From contig NZ_CP160631.1 in assembly GCF_040783975.1 (NCBI RefSeq), positions 1,364,001-1,428,000 on the forward strand: a DNA stretch of 64,000 bases. The letters are read 5' to 3'. Below the pieces are notes generated by a model. The model worked only from the letters and a program-made list of their open reading frames with translations, made no database searches and was not told the DNA's origin. Both the position numbers and the translations under genes were made by a program. Positions 1 through 8,823 of the stretch are shown here, in pieces. Every line of letters starts with the position of its first letter. The first letter of the stretch is position 1. Source of the DNA: Pantoea sp. Ep11b. GTDB lineage: Bacteria > Pseudomonadota > Gammaproteobacteria > Enterobacterales > Enterobacteriaceae.

Positions 1-1371
1 CGCCATCGGAATGAAGACGGCGGCCAGTACCAGCGCGATACCGACCAGCGCCCCCTGGATCTGCTCCATGGAACGTTTGGTTGCCTCTTTTGGCGGCAAA
101 CCCTCTTCGGCCATGACGCGTTCGACGTTTTCGACCACGACGATGGCGTCATCCACCAGCAGGCCGATCGCCAGCACCATCCCGAACATCGTCAGGGTGT
201 TTATCGAGTAACCAAAAGCACTGATCACGGCGAACGTACCCAGCAGCACCACCGGCACGGCGATCGTCGGGATCAGCGTCGCGCGGAAGTTTTGCAGGAA
301 GAGGTACATGACCAGGAACACCAGCACGATCGCTTCAATCAGCGTTTTTACTACTTCAAAAATCGAGATTTTTACGAAAGGCGTGGTGTCATACGGATAG
401 ACCACTTTCATCCCGGCCGGGAAGGTTGACTGCATTTTGGCCAGTTCAGCCTTCACCGCATTGGCGGTATCCAGCGCATTCGCACCGGTGGCCAGCTTGA
501 TACCGATACCGGACGCAGGCTTGCCGTTGTAGCGGGCGATGATCTCGTAGTTTTCCGCACCCAGTTCGATCCTTGCCACATCACGCAGACGGACCTGAGA
601 ACCATCCTCATTGACCTTGAGCAGGATTTTGCCGAACTCTTCGGTCGAGGTCAGACGGGTTTGCGCGATGATCGAGGCGTTAAGCTGCTGACCCGGAACC
701 GGAGGCGTACCGCCTAACTGACCGGCAGCAACCTGGGTGTTCTGGGTGTTCAGCGCGCTGATCACGTCAACCGGCGTCAGGTTGTAGTTGTTCAGCTTGT
801 GCGGATCCATCCAGATGCGCATGGCGTATTGCGCACCGAAGACCTGAGTATCACCCACGCCCTTGGTACGGCTCAGCGGATCCTTAATGGTCGACGAAAT
901 ATAATCAGAAATGTCATTCTGCGTCATATTGTCGTCGTCGCTGATGAAACCGGCCACCATCAGGAAGCTGCTGGAGGATTTTTTAACCTGAATCCCCTGT
1001 TGCTGAACTTCCTGCGGCAGCAGCGGCGTCGCCAGCTGCAGTTTGTTCTGCACCTGAACCTGCGCGATGTCCGCATCGGTGCCTGACTCAAACGAGAGCG
1101 TCAGGGTCAGCGTACCCGAGGAGTCGCTGCTCGAGGACATATACATCAGTCCGTCGATACCGTTCATGTTCTGCTCAATGACCTGGGTCACCGAGTCCTG
1201 TAGCGTTTTCGCATCCGCACCCGGATAAGAGGCCTGAATCTCAATCGCCGGCGGCGCAACATTGGGATATTGCTCGATCGGGAGTTTGAGAATCGATAGC
1301 GCACCGACCAGCATGATGATGATGGCGAGTACCCACGCAAAGATGGGGCGATCGATAAAGAACTTAGCCAT
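1..1371 (-). CDS. acrB: RND efflux pump inner-membrane subunit AcrB (partial, C-terminal part outside window)
   Basis: The first 457 residues are present; the gene runs off the left edge. AcrB is the proton-driven inner-membrane trimer of the AcrAB-TolC multidrug pump. The protein opens [14 protein letters not shown], the standard start of the family, and the first TM helix follows. The proton-relay aspartates are visible at residues 407-408 in the context [17 protein letters not shown]. The start codon lies 16 bp after the stop of acrA, so the two form one leftward operon, as in E. coli. Identity is very secure; AcrB versus a close paralogue (AcrD/AcrF) is decided by the adjoining acrA and acrR. 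Confidence 0.97.
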   Translation of the reverse strand, partial: MAKFFIDRPIFAWVLAIIIMLVGALSILKLPIEQYPNVAPPAIEIQASYPGADAKTLQDSVTQVIEQNMNGIDGLMYMSSSSDSSGTLTLTLSFESGTDADIAQVQVQNKLQLATPLLPQEVQQQGIQVKKSSSSFLMVAGFISDDDNMTQNDISDYISSTIKDPLSRTKGVGDTQVFGAQYAMRIWMDPHKLNNYNLTPVDVISALNTQNTQVAAGQLGGTPPVPGQQLNASIIAQTRLTSTEEFGKILLKVNEDGSQVRLRDVARIELGAENYEIIARYNGKPASGIGIKLATGANALDTANAVKAELAKMQSTFPAGMKVVYPYDTTPFVKISIFEVVKTLIEAIVLVFLVMYLFLQNFRATLIPTIAVPVVLLGTFAVISAFGYSINTLTMFGMVLAIGLLVDDAIVVVENVERVMAEEGLPPKEATKRSMEQIQGALVGIALVLAAVFIPMA

Positions 1372-1387
1372 GAATCAACGGCTCCTG

Positions 1388-2584
1388 TTATGACGATGAC
1401 TTGTCAGACTGCGGCTTTGCATCGGGTGCCGCTTTCGCATCGTCTGAGACTTCTTGTGGAGTCACCTGTGCGCCAGGTTTGGCACGCTGGAGACCGGTGC
1501 TGATCACGCGCTCGCCCGCTTTCACTCCGCCGGTGACCAGCCACTTGTCGCCAATCGCCTGCGAGGTGGTGACCGGACGGGATTCCACTTTGTTATCCGC
1601 ACCTACCACCATCACCGTCGCCTGACCGGTTGGTGTGCGGGTGACTGCCTGCTGAGGAACCAGCAGCGCATTCGGATTGGTGCCTTCATCCAGACGCGCA
1701 CGCACAAACATCCCCGGTAACAGGGTGTGGTTCGGGTTCGGTACGATGGCGCGCAGCGTGATGGAACCGGTGGTTTCATCCACGGTCACGTCAGAAAACT
1801 CCAGGGTACCCGTCTGCGCGTAGCTGCTGCCATCCTGCATCAGCAGGGTGACGTTGGCTTTGCCATCGTTCTGCTTCAGCTGACCCGACTCCAGCTCTGA
1901 ACGCAGGCGCATAAAGTCTTCGCTCGACTGCGTAACGTCGACATACATCGGATCCAGCTGCTGAACCGTTGCCAGCGCGGTGGTCTGTGCGCTCTGGACC
2001 AGGGCACCTTCAGTCACGGACGATTTACCGATACGGCCACTGATTGGGGAGGTCACGCGGGTGTACGCCAGATTAATACGGGCGGTTTCCACATTGGCTT
2101 TGGCAACCTGAACGGCAGCATCGTTTTGCGCGGCGGTCGCCACGGCGGTGTCGTAATCCTGCTGACTGATATATTTCGTGCCGAGCAGCGGCTTGTAACG
2201 CTTAACGGTCAGTTGCGCGATACGGGCATTCGCCTGCGCCTGTGTTAAGTCGCCTTTCGCGCTGTCGTAAGCCGCCTGGTAGGTGGCAGGGTCGATCTGA
2301 TAGAGAGACTGACCGGCTTTGATATCGCTGCCTTCAACGAAATTACGCTTCAGAATGATACCGGACACCTGCGGACGGACTTCAGCCACACGATATGCCG
2401 AGGTGCGGCCGGGTAATTCAGTTGAAATCTTAAGGGGTTCAGTTTTCAGTGTCACCACACCGACGGCTGGCGGTTGCTGCTGGGCGGCTTGTTCGGATTT
2501 ATTGTTGTCACATCCTGTTAACAAAAAGCTGCCTGAGAGCATCAGGGCGGCCGCCAGAGGCGATAACCCTCTGATTTTATTCAT
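1388..2584 (-). CDS. acrA: Periplasmic adaptor lipoprotein AcrA
   Basis: This is the membrane-fusion subunit that links AcrB to TolC. The predicted product is 398 residues (E. coli 397). I chose the ATG at 2584, which gives MNKIRGLSPLAAAL and a lipobox LLTGC with the lipidated Cys at position 25; an upstream in-frame start at 2611 would spoil the signal peptide. Next come the lipoyl/barrel-sandwich half (LPGRTSAYRVAEVRPQVSG), a coiled-coil hairpin around residues 100-170 and the second half (TSPISGRIGKSSVTEGALV). It is first in the acrAB operon, transcribed away from acrR across a shared control region. Confidence 0.97.
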   Translation of the reverse strand: MNKIRGLSPLAAALMLSGSFLLTGCDNNKSEQAAQQQPPAVGVVTLKTEPLKISTELPGRTSAYRVAEVRPQVSGIILKRNFVEGSDIKAGQSLYQIDPATYQAAYDSAKGDLTQAQANARIAQLTVKRYKPLLGTKYISQQDYDTAVATAAQNDAAVQVAKANVETARINLAYTRVTSPISGRIGKSSVTEGALVQSAQTTALATVQQLDPMYVDVTQSSEDFMRLRSELESGQLKQNDGKANVTLLMQDGSSYAQTGTLEFSDVTVDETTGSITLRAIVPNPNHTLLPGMFVRARLDEGTNPNALLVPQQAVTRTPTGQATVMVVGADNKVESRPVTTSQAIGDKWLVTGGVKAGERVISTGLQRAKPGAQVTPQEVSDDAKAAPDAKPQSDKSSS

Positions 2585-2672
2585 AAATAAACCTCTAGTG
2601 TCCGATATCAATTGGTCAATGGATCACAAACTGAAAACCCATTGCTGTGTCAAGTCGCAGGTCATGCTATGG

Positions 2673-2696
2673 TACATACATTCACAAATGTATGTA
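2673..2696. promoter_or_regulatory. AcrR operator in the acrA-acrR divergent region
   Basis: A 24-bp palindrome has arms TACATACATT and AATGTATGTA around a 4-bp centre. It matches the known AcrR-binding inverted repeat upstream of E. coli acrAB, apart from centre orientation. It lies between the divergent acrA (start 2584) and acrR (start 2726) genes, where binding would repress both. Confidence 0.9.
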
Positions 2697-2725
2697 AACT
2701 TACCTGTTTGTAAAAAAAGCCCCCT

Positions 2726-3364
2726 ATGGCACGAAAAACCAAAGCGCAAGCACTTGAAACGCGGCATCAAATTCTCGATGCGGCCATCATTCTGTTTTCA
2801 CAGCAGGGCGTCTCAGCCACTTCTCTGGCCGATATTGCAACCGCGGCCAGCGTCACGCGAGGCGCAATTTACTGGCACTTTAAAAATAAAGCCGATGTAT
2901 TACACGAAATATGGCTTCGTTGTGATGCTGGTCTGGACGATGTGGAACTTGAGTATCAGACAAAATACCCGGGGGATCCACTCTCCGTGTTGCGCGCAAT
3001 GCTGGTCTATATCTTTGATGCGACAGCAAAGGATCCGCAGCGCCGTGCTCTGATGGAGATCATTTTCCACAAATGCGAATTTGTAGGTGAAATGTCAACG
3101 CTGAAGAGTATGCAACAAAGTTTACTGCTGGAGTGCTATGACAAAATTGAAGATGTCCTGCGCCAGTGTATTGAAGCAGGACAACTGCCGGGCACTCTCA
3201 GTACGCGTCAGGCTGCGCTAATCCTGCGCGGTTATGTTAACGGCATGATGGAGAGCTGGCTGTTTGCGCCAGAGAGCTTTGATCTGGCCGCAGACGCGCC
3301 CACGCTGGTCAACGCCTTTATCGATATGCTGCGTCTCAGTCCGACGCTGACCGCCCGTCACTAA
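2726..3364 (+). CDS. acrR: TetR-family repressor AcrR
   Basis: The product is 212 residues (E. coli 215). The N-terminal TetR helix-turn-helix is clear: [20 protein letters not shown], then [20 protein letters not shown] at about residues 33-52, followed by [11 protein letters not shown]. The C-terminal half is the helical drug-binding domain. AcrR represses acrAB and itself and is released by many ligands. The 3' end overlaps the convergent ybaM by 4 bp. In E. coli mscK follows acrR; here it is absent. Confidence 0.97.
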   Translation: MARKTKAQALETRHQILDAAIILFSQQGVSATSLADIATAASVTRGAIYWHFKNKADVLHEIWLRCDAGLDDVELEYQTKYPGDPLSVLRAMLVYIFDATAKDPQRRALMEIIFHKCEFVGEMSTLKSMQQSLLLECYDKIEDVLRQCIEAGQLPGTLSTRQAALILRGYVNGMMESWLFAPESFDLAADAPTLVNAFIDMLRLSPTLTARH

Positions 3365-3513
3365 GCCGACGGGTGATCGCGCTTGTTCTCGAAATCGCGC
3401 TGTACCATCGCCAGCGCGGAGAGCACGGTTTCCACCGGCAGCTGATGCTCTTCCAGAAGCTGAATCAGATCAACGGCCAGTTTGACGTCATCAGGGGCAT
3501 TTTCCAGGGACAT
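3361..3513 (-). CDS. ybaM: Small DUF2496 protein YbaM
   Basis: This 50-residue gene is convergent with acrR and overlaps its last 4 bp. The product starts [20 protein letters not shown] and ends with a charged tail, closely matching E. coli YbaM (53 residues) by recall. It is fully helical, with no signal peptide or TM segment. The function is not established. The stop of the next leftward gene (3522) is 8 bp upstream of its start, so it is probably co-transcribed with the GlsB-like gene and perhaps with priC. Confidence 0.9.
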   Translation of the reverse strand: MSLENAPDDVKLAVDLIQLLEEHQLPVETVLSALAMVQRDFENKRDHPSA

Positions 3514-3521
3514 CTTTTCTC

Positions 3522-3767
3522 CTAAATACGTAATCGGGCCACCACCAGCAGCATCAGCAGGGCGCCAAGTATCGCCATGCCCAGTGCGCCCGCGTGCAGT
3601 GTTGCCAGGCTGCCCAGGTCAAAGTAGGTGGCGATATAGCCGCCCAGCAGCGCGCCGATCATCGACAGTGTCAGGGTCGCCACCAGACCGCCGGGCCGTC
3701 CCGGCATCAGCCGCCGTTTCAGCCAGCCCAGCAGCAGCCCCGCTATCAGCCAGGTCACTAAACCCAT
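3522..3767 (-). CDS. GlsB/YeaQ/YmgE-family small membrane protein
   Basis: An 81-residue, very hydrophobic protein with three predicted TM stretches: [13 protein letters not shown] at about residues 4-16, a Gly-rich middle ([14 protein letters not shown]) and [18 protein letters not shown] at the C-terminus. Gly pairs in the helices and the 80-residue size are typical of the transglycosylase-associated / GlsB-YeaQ-YmgE stress-membrane family. Its place between ybaM and priC differs from E. coli. The biochemical role is unknown; family members are often induced by envelope or acid stress. Confidence 0.75.
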   Translation of the reverse strand: MGLVTWLIAGLLLGWLKRRLMPGRPGGLVATLTLSMIGALLGGYIATYFDLGSLATLHAGALGMAILGALLMLLVVARLRI

Positions 3768-3824
3768 CGTTCTTCTCCACGCAGAATTACACCCAGTATA
3801 GAAGCGCTTTTGTCACGCTGCGCT

Positions 3825-4355
3825 TTATTCGTCCCGGGCGCTGCCGCGCAGCGAGGCGGCCCACTCAACGGCGCGAATTGCCTGGCGGCAGCGGGCCAGC
3901 CGGCCCTCCAGCGTCTCCAGGTCCTGTTTCAGCTGCTGCTGAACCGCCAGCGTTTCAGCCGCCGCCAGGCGCGCCTCACGCTGGGCGATCATCGCCAGCA
4001 GACGGCGCTCGAATTCGCGATACTCCTGATATTTTGAGGTGCGCGGTTCCCGCAGCGGCTGTTCGCGTCGGAGGCGCAGCTGCTGGGTCGTCGCCTCACG
4101 CTGCAGGGCGGCAATCTGATCGACCAGCCGTTCCGCCAGCCAGGCGCTGCGGGCCAGATCGTGGCTGCTGTCGCGCAGCCGGGCGACATTCTCCTCCACC
4201 TCCTGCAGGTAGTCCGCCAGCCGCGTGCCCCGGGTGCGGAACAGCTGCGCATCAAAACGCGGCTGACGGCAGGCGCCATCGGGATGGCGGGCGATCTCCT
4301 GACGCAGCGCGGTCAGGAGCTGCGCCAGGCGCGCCTGGGTGACAATCGCACTCAT
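3825..4355 (-). CDS. priC: Primosomal replication protein N'' (PriC)
   Basis: PriC helps restart replication by loading DnaB at abandoned forks with long single-stranded gaps. I used the ATG at 4355, giving MSAIVTQARLAQLLTAL and 176 residues (E. coli 175); the frame also extends 21 codons upstream without a ribosome site. The protein is a highly basic, mostly helical rod rich in Arg, Gln and Leu, as expected. It is divergent from ybaN, as in E. coli. Confidence 0.92.
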   Translation of the reverse strand: MSAIVTQARLAQLLTALRQEIARHPDGACRQPRFDAQLFRTRGTRLADYLQEVEENVARLRDSSHDLARSAWLAERLVDQIAALQREATTQQLRLRREQPLREPRTSKYQEYREFERRLLAMIAQREARLAAAETLAVQQQLKQDLETLEGRLARCRQAIRAVEWAASLRGSARDE

Positions 4356-4412
4356 AGCGTAACGCTCCGTTGTGTTAACGTAAGCAGATGAGAGGTGAGC
4401 TGGGCAGCATTT

Positions 4413-4802
4413 ATGCAACGCATTCTGTTATTGACCCTCGGCTGGCTGGCGATTGTGCTGGGAACGCTGGGCATTGTATTACCTTTATTACCGACCACGC
4501 CATTCATGCTGCTGGCCGCCTGGTGTTTTGCCCGGTCATCGCCGCGTTTTCACCACTGGCTGCTGTGGAAATCGCCCTTTGGCCGCTATCTGCGCCACTG
4601 GCAGCAGCATCGCGCGATGCCGCCGGGCGCCAAAGTGCGCGCGGTCTGCCTGATCGTCGCGACCTTCAGCCTCTCCCTGTTTCTGGTTCATCAGTTCTGG
4701 GTACGCATTATGCTGCTTATCATGCTGGCGGCGCTGCTGCTGTTTATGTGGCGTATTCCGGTGGTGGCAGAAGCAGCGGACGCACCGCAACCGCCGCGAT
4801 AA
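4413..4802 (+). CDS. ybaN: DUF454 inner-membrane protein YbaN
   Basis: The product is 129 residues. It begins MQRILLLTLGWLAIVLGTLG and carries the family signature LPLLPTTPFMLLAAWCFARS at about residues 24-43, followed by SSPRFHHWLL. The C-terminal pair of TM helices spans about residues 75-115. An in-frame GTG at 4395 would add six residues (MSWAAF); I preferred 4413 by comparison with E. coli YbaN (125 residues). The function is unknown. It lies 144 bp before apt on the same strand. Confidence 0.9.
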   Translation: MQRILLLTLGWLAIVLGTLGIVLPLLPTTPFMLLAAWCFARSSPRFHHWLLWKSPFGRYLRHWQQHRAMPPGAKVRAVCLIVATFSLSLFLVHQFWVRIMLLIMLAALLLFMWRIPVVAEAADAPQPPR

Positions 4803-4946
4803 AGTTGCAATTAGCCGGTCATTTGCTTAGATTTGGGCGTCTTCATGCGTGGCTTCCCTCTGTGAATCAACTTCCGCTGAACCTTTTATCAGGTATTAGC
4901 GCTTTTGAAGCTGCGCGAAACAGAATTTTTTACCAGGCGTATCATT

Positions 4947-5498
4947 ATGACCGACACTGCGCAGCAGCTTGAATTGATTGAAAACAGCATCAAAAGTATC
5001 CCCGATTATCCTAAGCCAGGCATCCTGTTCCGCGATGTCACCAGCCTGCTGGAAGATCCTCACGCCTATGCCACGTCGATTTCGCTGCTGGTTGAGCGCT
5101 ACCGTAATAAAGGCATCACCAAAGTCGTGGGAACCGAAGCGCGCGGTTTCCTGTTTGGTGCCCCGGTAGCATTAGGACTCGGTGTGGGTTTTGTGCCGGT
5201 GCGTAAGCCAGGTAAACTGCCTCGTGCAGTCTACAGCGAATCCTATGAGCTGGAATATGGCACCGACACGCTGGAACTGCACAAAGATGCCATCCAGCCC
5301 GGCGACGTGGTGCTGGTGGTGGATGACCTGCTGGCGACCGGTGGAACGATCGAAGCGACCGTTAAACTGATTCGTCGCGCAGGCGGTGAAGTCAAGGATG
5401 CGGCTTTCATCATTAACCTGTTCGACCTGACCGGTGAATCCCGTCTTGAGGCGCTGGGCGTCGAGAGCTACAGCCTGGTCAAATTCCCCGGCCACTAA
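4947..5498 (+). CDS. apt: Adenine phosphoribosyltransferase
   Basis: This cytosolic salvage enzyme converts adenine and PRPP to AMP. It is 183 residues, the same as E. coli, with the start at [20 protein letters not shown] (a longer frame from 4905 has no support). The PRPP-binding loop is [16 protein letters not shown] at about residues 124-139. The flexible catalytic loop, [18 protein letters not shown], lies at about 66-83. The next gene, dnaX, is 156 bp downstream, as in other enterics. Confidence 0.98.
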   Translation: MTDTAQQLELIENSIKSIPDYPKPGILFRDVTSLLEDPHAYATSISLLVERYRNKGITKVVGTEARGFLFGAPVALGLGVGFVPVRKPGKLPRAVYSESYELEYGTDTLELHKDAIQPGDVVLVVDDLLATGGTIEATVKLIRRAGGEVKDAAFIINLFDLTGESRLEALGVESYSLVKFPGH

Positions 5499-5654
5499 GC
5501 CACTCTTTCGGCCTTGCGACCCGGCAAGGCCGTCACGCCCCGGCGTCAAGATAACGAGTGCCAGCCAAAAGCGTAGCTGATAGACTACTGCAATCTTATA
5601 CAGGGGTTGCAGAGCGTCTGCGCTCATCTTTCCATCCAACTTCGTCGAATCCAC

Positions 5655-7733
5655 ATGAGCTATCAGGTACTTGCGCGAAAATGGCGTCCCCAGGCTTTTG
5701 CTGATGTTGTCGGTCAGGAACATGTACTGACGGCGCTGGCGAATGGATTGTCTCTGGGACGCATCCATCATGCTTATCTCTTCTCCGGCACCCGTGGCGT
5801 CGGGAAGACCACCATTGCGCGTCTGCTGGCCAAAGGCCTAAACTGCGAAACGGGCATCACCGCCACCCCCTGTGGCGTATGTGATAACTGCCGGGAAATC
5901 GAGCAGGGCCGCTTTGTCGATCTGATCGAGATCGATGCCGCGTCGCGCACCAAAGTTGAAGATACCCGCGATCTGCTCGACAACGTGCAGTACGCCCCGG
6001 CGCGCGGCCGCTTCAAAGTCTATCTGATCGATGAAGTGCACATGCTCTCGCGTCACAGCTTCAATGCGCTGTTAAAGACGCTGGAAGAGCCGCCTGCGCA
6101 CGTCAAATTCCTGCTGGCGACCACCGATCCGCAGAAGCTGCCGGTCACCATTCTTTCGCGCTGCCTGCAGTTTCACCTTAAAGCCCTTGATGTTGACCAG
6201 ATTCGTCAGCAGCTTGAGCATGTCCTGAAGCAGGAAGAGATCGAAAGCGAAACACGGGCGCTGCAGCAGCTGGCCCGCGCCGCAGATGGCAGTATGCGCG
6301 ATGCGCTGAGCCTGACCGACCAGGCGATTGCCATGGGGCAGGGCGCAGTGACCAGCAGCACTGTCAGCGTCATGCTCGGCACCCTGGATGATGAACAGCC
6401 GCTGGGGCTGCTTGAGGCGCTGGTGGACGGCGACGGTCAGCAGGTGATGAATCTGCTGAGTCAGGCCGCGTCACGCGGCGTGGAGTGGGAGGCGCTGCTG
6501 ATCGAGATGCTGCGTCTGCTGCACCAGATTGCGATGGTGCAACTGTTACCGACCTCGCTCAACGACGACGATGAGAGCAATGCGATTCGCCTGCGTGAGC
6601 TGGCGCGCGTCGTGCCGCCAGCCGATCTGCAGCTCTACTATCAGACCCTGCTGATGGGCCGCAAGGATCTGCCGATTGCGCCCGATCGCCGCATGGGTGT
6701 CGAGATGACGCTGCTGCGGGCGCTGGCGTTTCATCCCAAAGCGGCGGTGGCGGAACCCATTGCGCGTCCTGCGCTGACCCAGCAGATGTCACCCGTTGCG
6801 CCTGGCGCGGCGGCCGAAACCGTCTCATCCCCGGTAATATCGACCCCGGCTGCGCGCGCCGCAACGCCGTCATCACAGGCCGCCTCACCGATGGCCCGGC
6901 AGGCCGCTCCTCAGCCCGCGCCGCGCCAGGTCGCCGCTCAGCCGCAGATGGCCGCGCCCGATCCGGCGCCGCACAGCGCACCGCCACCGGACGCGCCGCC
7001 GCCCGAGACAACCTCCGATTCCGCACTTTCCAGTTCCACCAGTCAGCTCCTGCAGGCGCGCACGCAGTTGTTGCGTCAGGGAGCGAACAAACCAAAAAAG
7101 AGTGAGCCGGCGGCGCCAGGTGCGCGGCCGGCCAACTCCGCGCTGGAGCGGCTGGCCTCGGTCACCGAGCGCAGCCAGCAGCGTATCCGCGATCGCGAAC
7201 CGGCCGCCCCGGTAAAAGAGGAGGCCTATCGCTGGAAAGCGGTGAATCAGCCGGTGGAAGTGGCGGAGCCGGTGGCGACACCAAAGGCCTTGCGTTCTGC
7301 GCTGGAGCATGAGAAAACCCCAGAGCTGGCGGCGCGACTGGCGGAAGAGGCGCAGGCGCGCGACCCGTGGGCCGCAGAGATCCCCACGCTGCCGCTGCCG
7401 AAACTGGTGCAGCAGCTGGCGCTGAATGCCTGGAAAGAGGTCACCGAAACCGGCGTCTGCCTGCACCTGCGCAGCAGTCAGCGTCACCTCAACTCCCCCT
7501 CGGCGCAGCAGGTCTTAAGTGAGGCGCTGAGTCAGCGTGCCGGGCAGAGAGTTGAACTCTCGGTAGTTGAAGACGATAATTCATCGGTGTTGACGCCACT
7601 GGAGTGGCGTCAGGCCATTTACGAAGAGAAGCTGGCGCAGGCGCGTCAGTCGATCACCTGTGATACCCACATTCAGATGCTACAGCGCTTTTTTGATGCT
7701 GACCTGGATGAGGAGAGTATCCGACCTGTTTAG
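5655..7733 (+). CDS. dnaX: DNA polymerase III tau/gamma subunit DnaX
   Basis: The clamp-loader ATPase that also couples the replicative polymerases and DnaB. Tau is 692 residues (E. coli 643); the start [20 protein letters not shown] was chosen over an upstream in-frame ATG at 5607. The Walker A is [20 protein letters not shown] at about residues 40-59. Zn-binding cysteines follow (CGVCDNC), then DEVH and the SRC box [10 protein letters not shown] long Pro/Ala/Gln-rich linker at about residues 375-470 explains the extra length. Domains IV-V ([11 protein letters not shown] to ESIRPV) match E. coli. A conserved frameshift signal at 7094 yields the gamma form. The next gene, ybaB, starts 55 bp downstream. 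Confidence 0.98.
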   Translation: MSYQVLARKWRPQAFADVVGQEHVLTALANGLSLGRIHHAYLFSGTRGVGKTTIARLLAKGLNCETGITATPCGVCDNCREIEQGRFVDLIEIDAASRTKVEDTRDLLDNVQYAPARGRFKVYLIDEVHMLSRHSFNALLKTLEEPPAHVKFLLATTDPQKLPVTILSRCLQFHLKALDVDQIRQQLEHVLKQEEIESETRALQQLARAADGSMRDALSLTDQAIAMGQGAVTSSTVSVMLGTLDDEQPLGLLEALVDGDGQQVMNLLSQAASRGVEWEALLIEMLRLLHQIAMVQLLPTSLNDDDESNAIRLRELARVVPPADLQLYYQTLLMGRKDLPIAPDRRMGVEMTLLRALAFHPKAAVAEPIARPALTQQMSPVAPGAAAETVSSPVISTPAARAATPSSQAASPMARQAAPQPAPRQVAAQPQMAAPDPAPHSAPPPDAPPPETTSDSALSSSTSQLLQARTQLLRQGANKPKKSEPAAPGARPANSALERLASVTERSQQRIRDREPAAPVKEEAYRWKAVNQPVEVAEPVATPKALRSALEHEKTPELAARLAEEAQARDPWAAEIPTLPLPKLVQQLALNAWKEVTETGVCLHLRSSQRHLNSPSAQQVLSEALSQRAGQRVELSVVEDDNSSVLTPLEWRQAIYEEKLAQARQSITCDTHIQMLQRFFDADLDEESIRPV
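7078..7132 (+). promoter_or_regulatory. Programmed -1 frameshift signal in dnaX (gamma synthesis)
   Basis: Three parts match the E. coli element. An internal Shine-Dalgarno-like AGGGAG lies at 7078-7083. The slippery heptamer A AAA AAG at 7094-7100 is in the right phase (CCA AAA AAG). A GC-rich stem-loop follows: GCCGGC at 7106-7111 and GCGC at 7113-7116 pair with 7122-7125 and 7127-7132. Slippage reads GAG then TGA at 7103-7105, giving a 483-residue gamma. Confidence 0.93.
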
Positions 7734-7788
7734 ACACGCTGCGGCTATCTCAACGATAGCGCTGCAGCCTCAGCTGAGAGAGAAGACT

Positions 7789-8121
7789 ATGTTTGGTGGT
7801 AAAGGCGGATTGGGCAACCTGATGAAACAGGCCCAGCAGATGCAGGAAAAAATGGCCAAAGCTCAGGAAGAGATCGCCGCAATCGAAGTCACCGGCGAAT
7901 CGGGTGCGGGCCTGGTCAAAGTGACCATTAACGGCGCGCACAACTGCCGTCGCGTGGAAGTGGATCCGAGCCTTCTGGAAGATGACAAAGATATGCTGGA
8001 AGATCTGATCGCGGCCGCGTTCAACGATGCGGCACGTCGCATTGATGAAACCCAGAAAGAGAAAATGGCGTCTGTCTCCTCAGGCATGCAGCTGCCACCA
8101 GGCTTTAAGATGCCCTTCTGA
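7789..8121 (+). CDS. ybaB: Nucleoid-associated YbaB/EbfC-family protein
   Basis: A 110-residue DNA-binding protein of the YbaB/EbfC family, which forms dimers shaped like tweezers and binds the nucleoid. The start [20 protein letters not shown] is preceded by AGAGAGAAG; the much longer frame from 7660 lies inside the end of dnaX. The N-terminal Gln/Met/Lys helix and the C-terminal end [13 protein letters not shown] are family hallmarks. Its stop codon overlaps the recR start by one base (TGATG), so the two are translationally coupled. Confidence 0.97.
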   Translation: MFGGKGGLGNLMKQAQQMQEKMAKAQEEIAAIEVTGESGAGLVKVTINGAHNCRRVEVDPSLLEDDKDMLEDLIAAAFNDAARRIDETQKEKMASVSSGMQLPPGFKMPF

Positions 8122-8726
8122 TGCAAACCAGCCCACTGCTTGAAGCATTGATGGAGTCGCTGCGCTGCCTGCCAGGTGTTGGGCCGAAGTCGGCGCAGCG
8201 CATGGCTTTTCAGCTGCTGCAGCGCGATCGCAGCGGAGGCATGCGGCTGGCCCAGGCGCTGACCCGGGCGATGTCGGAGATTGGTCACTGCGCCGATTGC
8301 CGGACCTTTACCGAGCAGGAAATCTGCACCATCTGCGCCAATCCACGGCGTCAGCAGAATGGTCAGATCTGCGTGGTGGAAAGTCCGGCGGACATTCACG
8401 CCATTGAGCAGACCGGCCAGTTTGGCGGACGCTACTTTGTGCTGATGGGCCACCTCTCGCCGCTCGACGGCATCGGTCCGGCCGATATCGGTCTGGACCG
8501 TCTGGAGCAGCGTCTGGAGAGCGAACCGCTGCAGGAGGTGATCCTCGCCACCAACCCGACGGTGGAAGGCGAGGCGACCGCCAACTACATTGCGGAGCTT
8601 TGCGGCCAGTATGGCGTCGATGCCAGCCGTATCGCGCACGGCGTGCCGGTGGGCGGTGAGCTGGAGATGGTCGACGGCACCACGCTATCCCACTCACTGG
8701 CGGGCCGCCAGAAGTTCAGATTTTAA
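8121..8726 (+). CDS. recR: Recombination mediator RecR
   Basis: RecR works with RecF and RecO to load RecA onto SSB-coated gaps. It is 201 residues, as in E. coli. Features in order: the helix-hairpin-helix ([20 protein letters not shown], about residues 12-31), a C4 zinc finger (CADC at 57-60 with CTIC following) and the Toprim domain ([19 protein letters not shown] at about 82-100). It overlaps ybaB by 1 bp, the usual ybaB-recR arrangement. Confidence 0.98.
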   Translation: MQTSPLLEALMESLRCLPGVGPKSAQRMAFQLLQRDRSGGMRLAQALTRAMSEIGHCADCRTFTEQEICTICANPRRQQNGQICVVESPADIHAIEQTGQFGGRYFVLMGHLSPLDGIGPADIGLDRLEQRLESEPLQEVILATNPTVEGEATANYIAELCGQYGVDASRIAHGVPVGGELEMVDGTTLSHSLAGRQKFRF

Positions 8727-8732
8727 GCATTT

Positions 8733-8756
8733 GCCGGTGTTGTGACAGACACCGGC
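8733..8756 (+). terminator. Hairpin after recR
   Basis: Perfect 8-bp arms GCCGGTGT and ACACCGGC surround an 8-nt loop just after the recR stop. The sequence beyond (TTGAAATTCT) is only weakly T-rich, so it may be an inefficient terminator or an mRNA end stabiliser. Its last base is the first base of the htpG -35 element. Confidence 0.55.
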
Positions 8757-8783
8757 TTGAAATTCTCCCTGTCATCCCCACAT
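8756..8783 (+). promoter_or_regulatory. Sigma-32 (RpoH) heat-shock promoter of htpG
   Basis: CTTGAAA at 8756-8762 and CCCCACAT at 8776-8783 are separated by 13 bp. This is close to the RpoH consensus CTTGAAA / CCCCATNT and lies directly upstream of htpG, a known member of the heat-shock regulon. Confidence 0.88.
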
Positions 8784-8823
8784 CAACCTCAACGTTTGTT
8801 CAACCTGTTTTGTTGAGGTAGCA

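Noticed and set aside
3482..4342. 286-codon plus-strand frame
   Set aside because: It lies antisense to the GlsB-like gene and priC. The translation is Pro/Arg/Ala-rich with no domain, typical of a GC-rich shadow frame.
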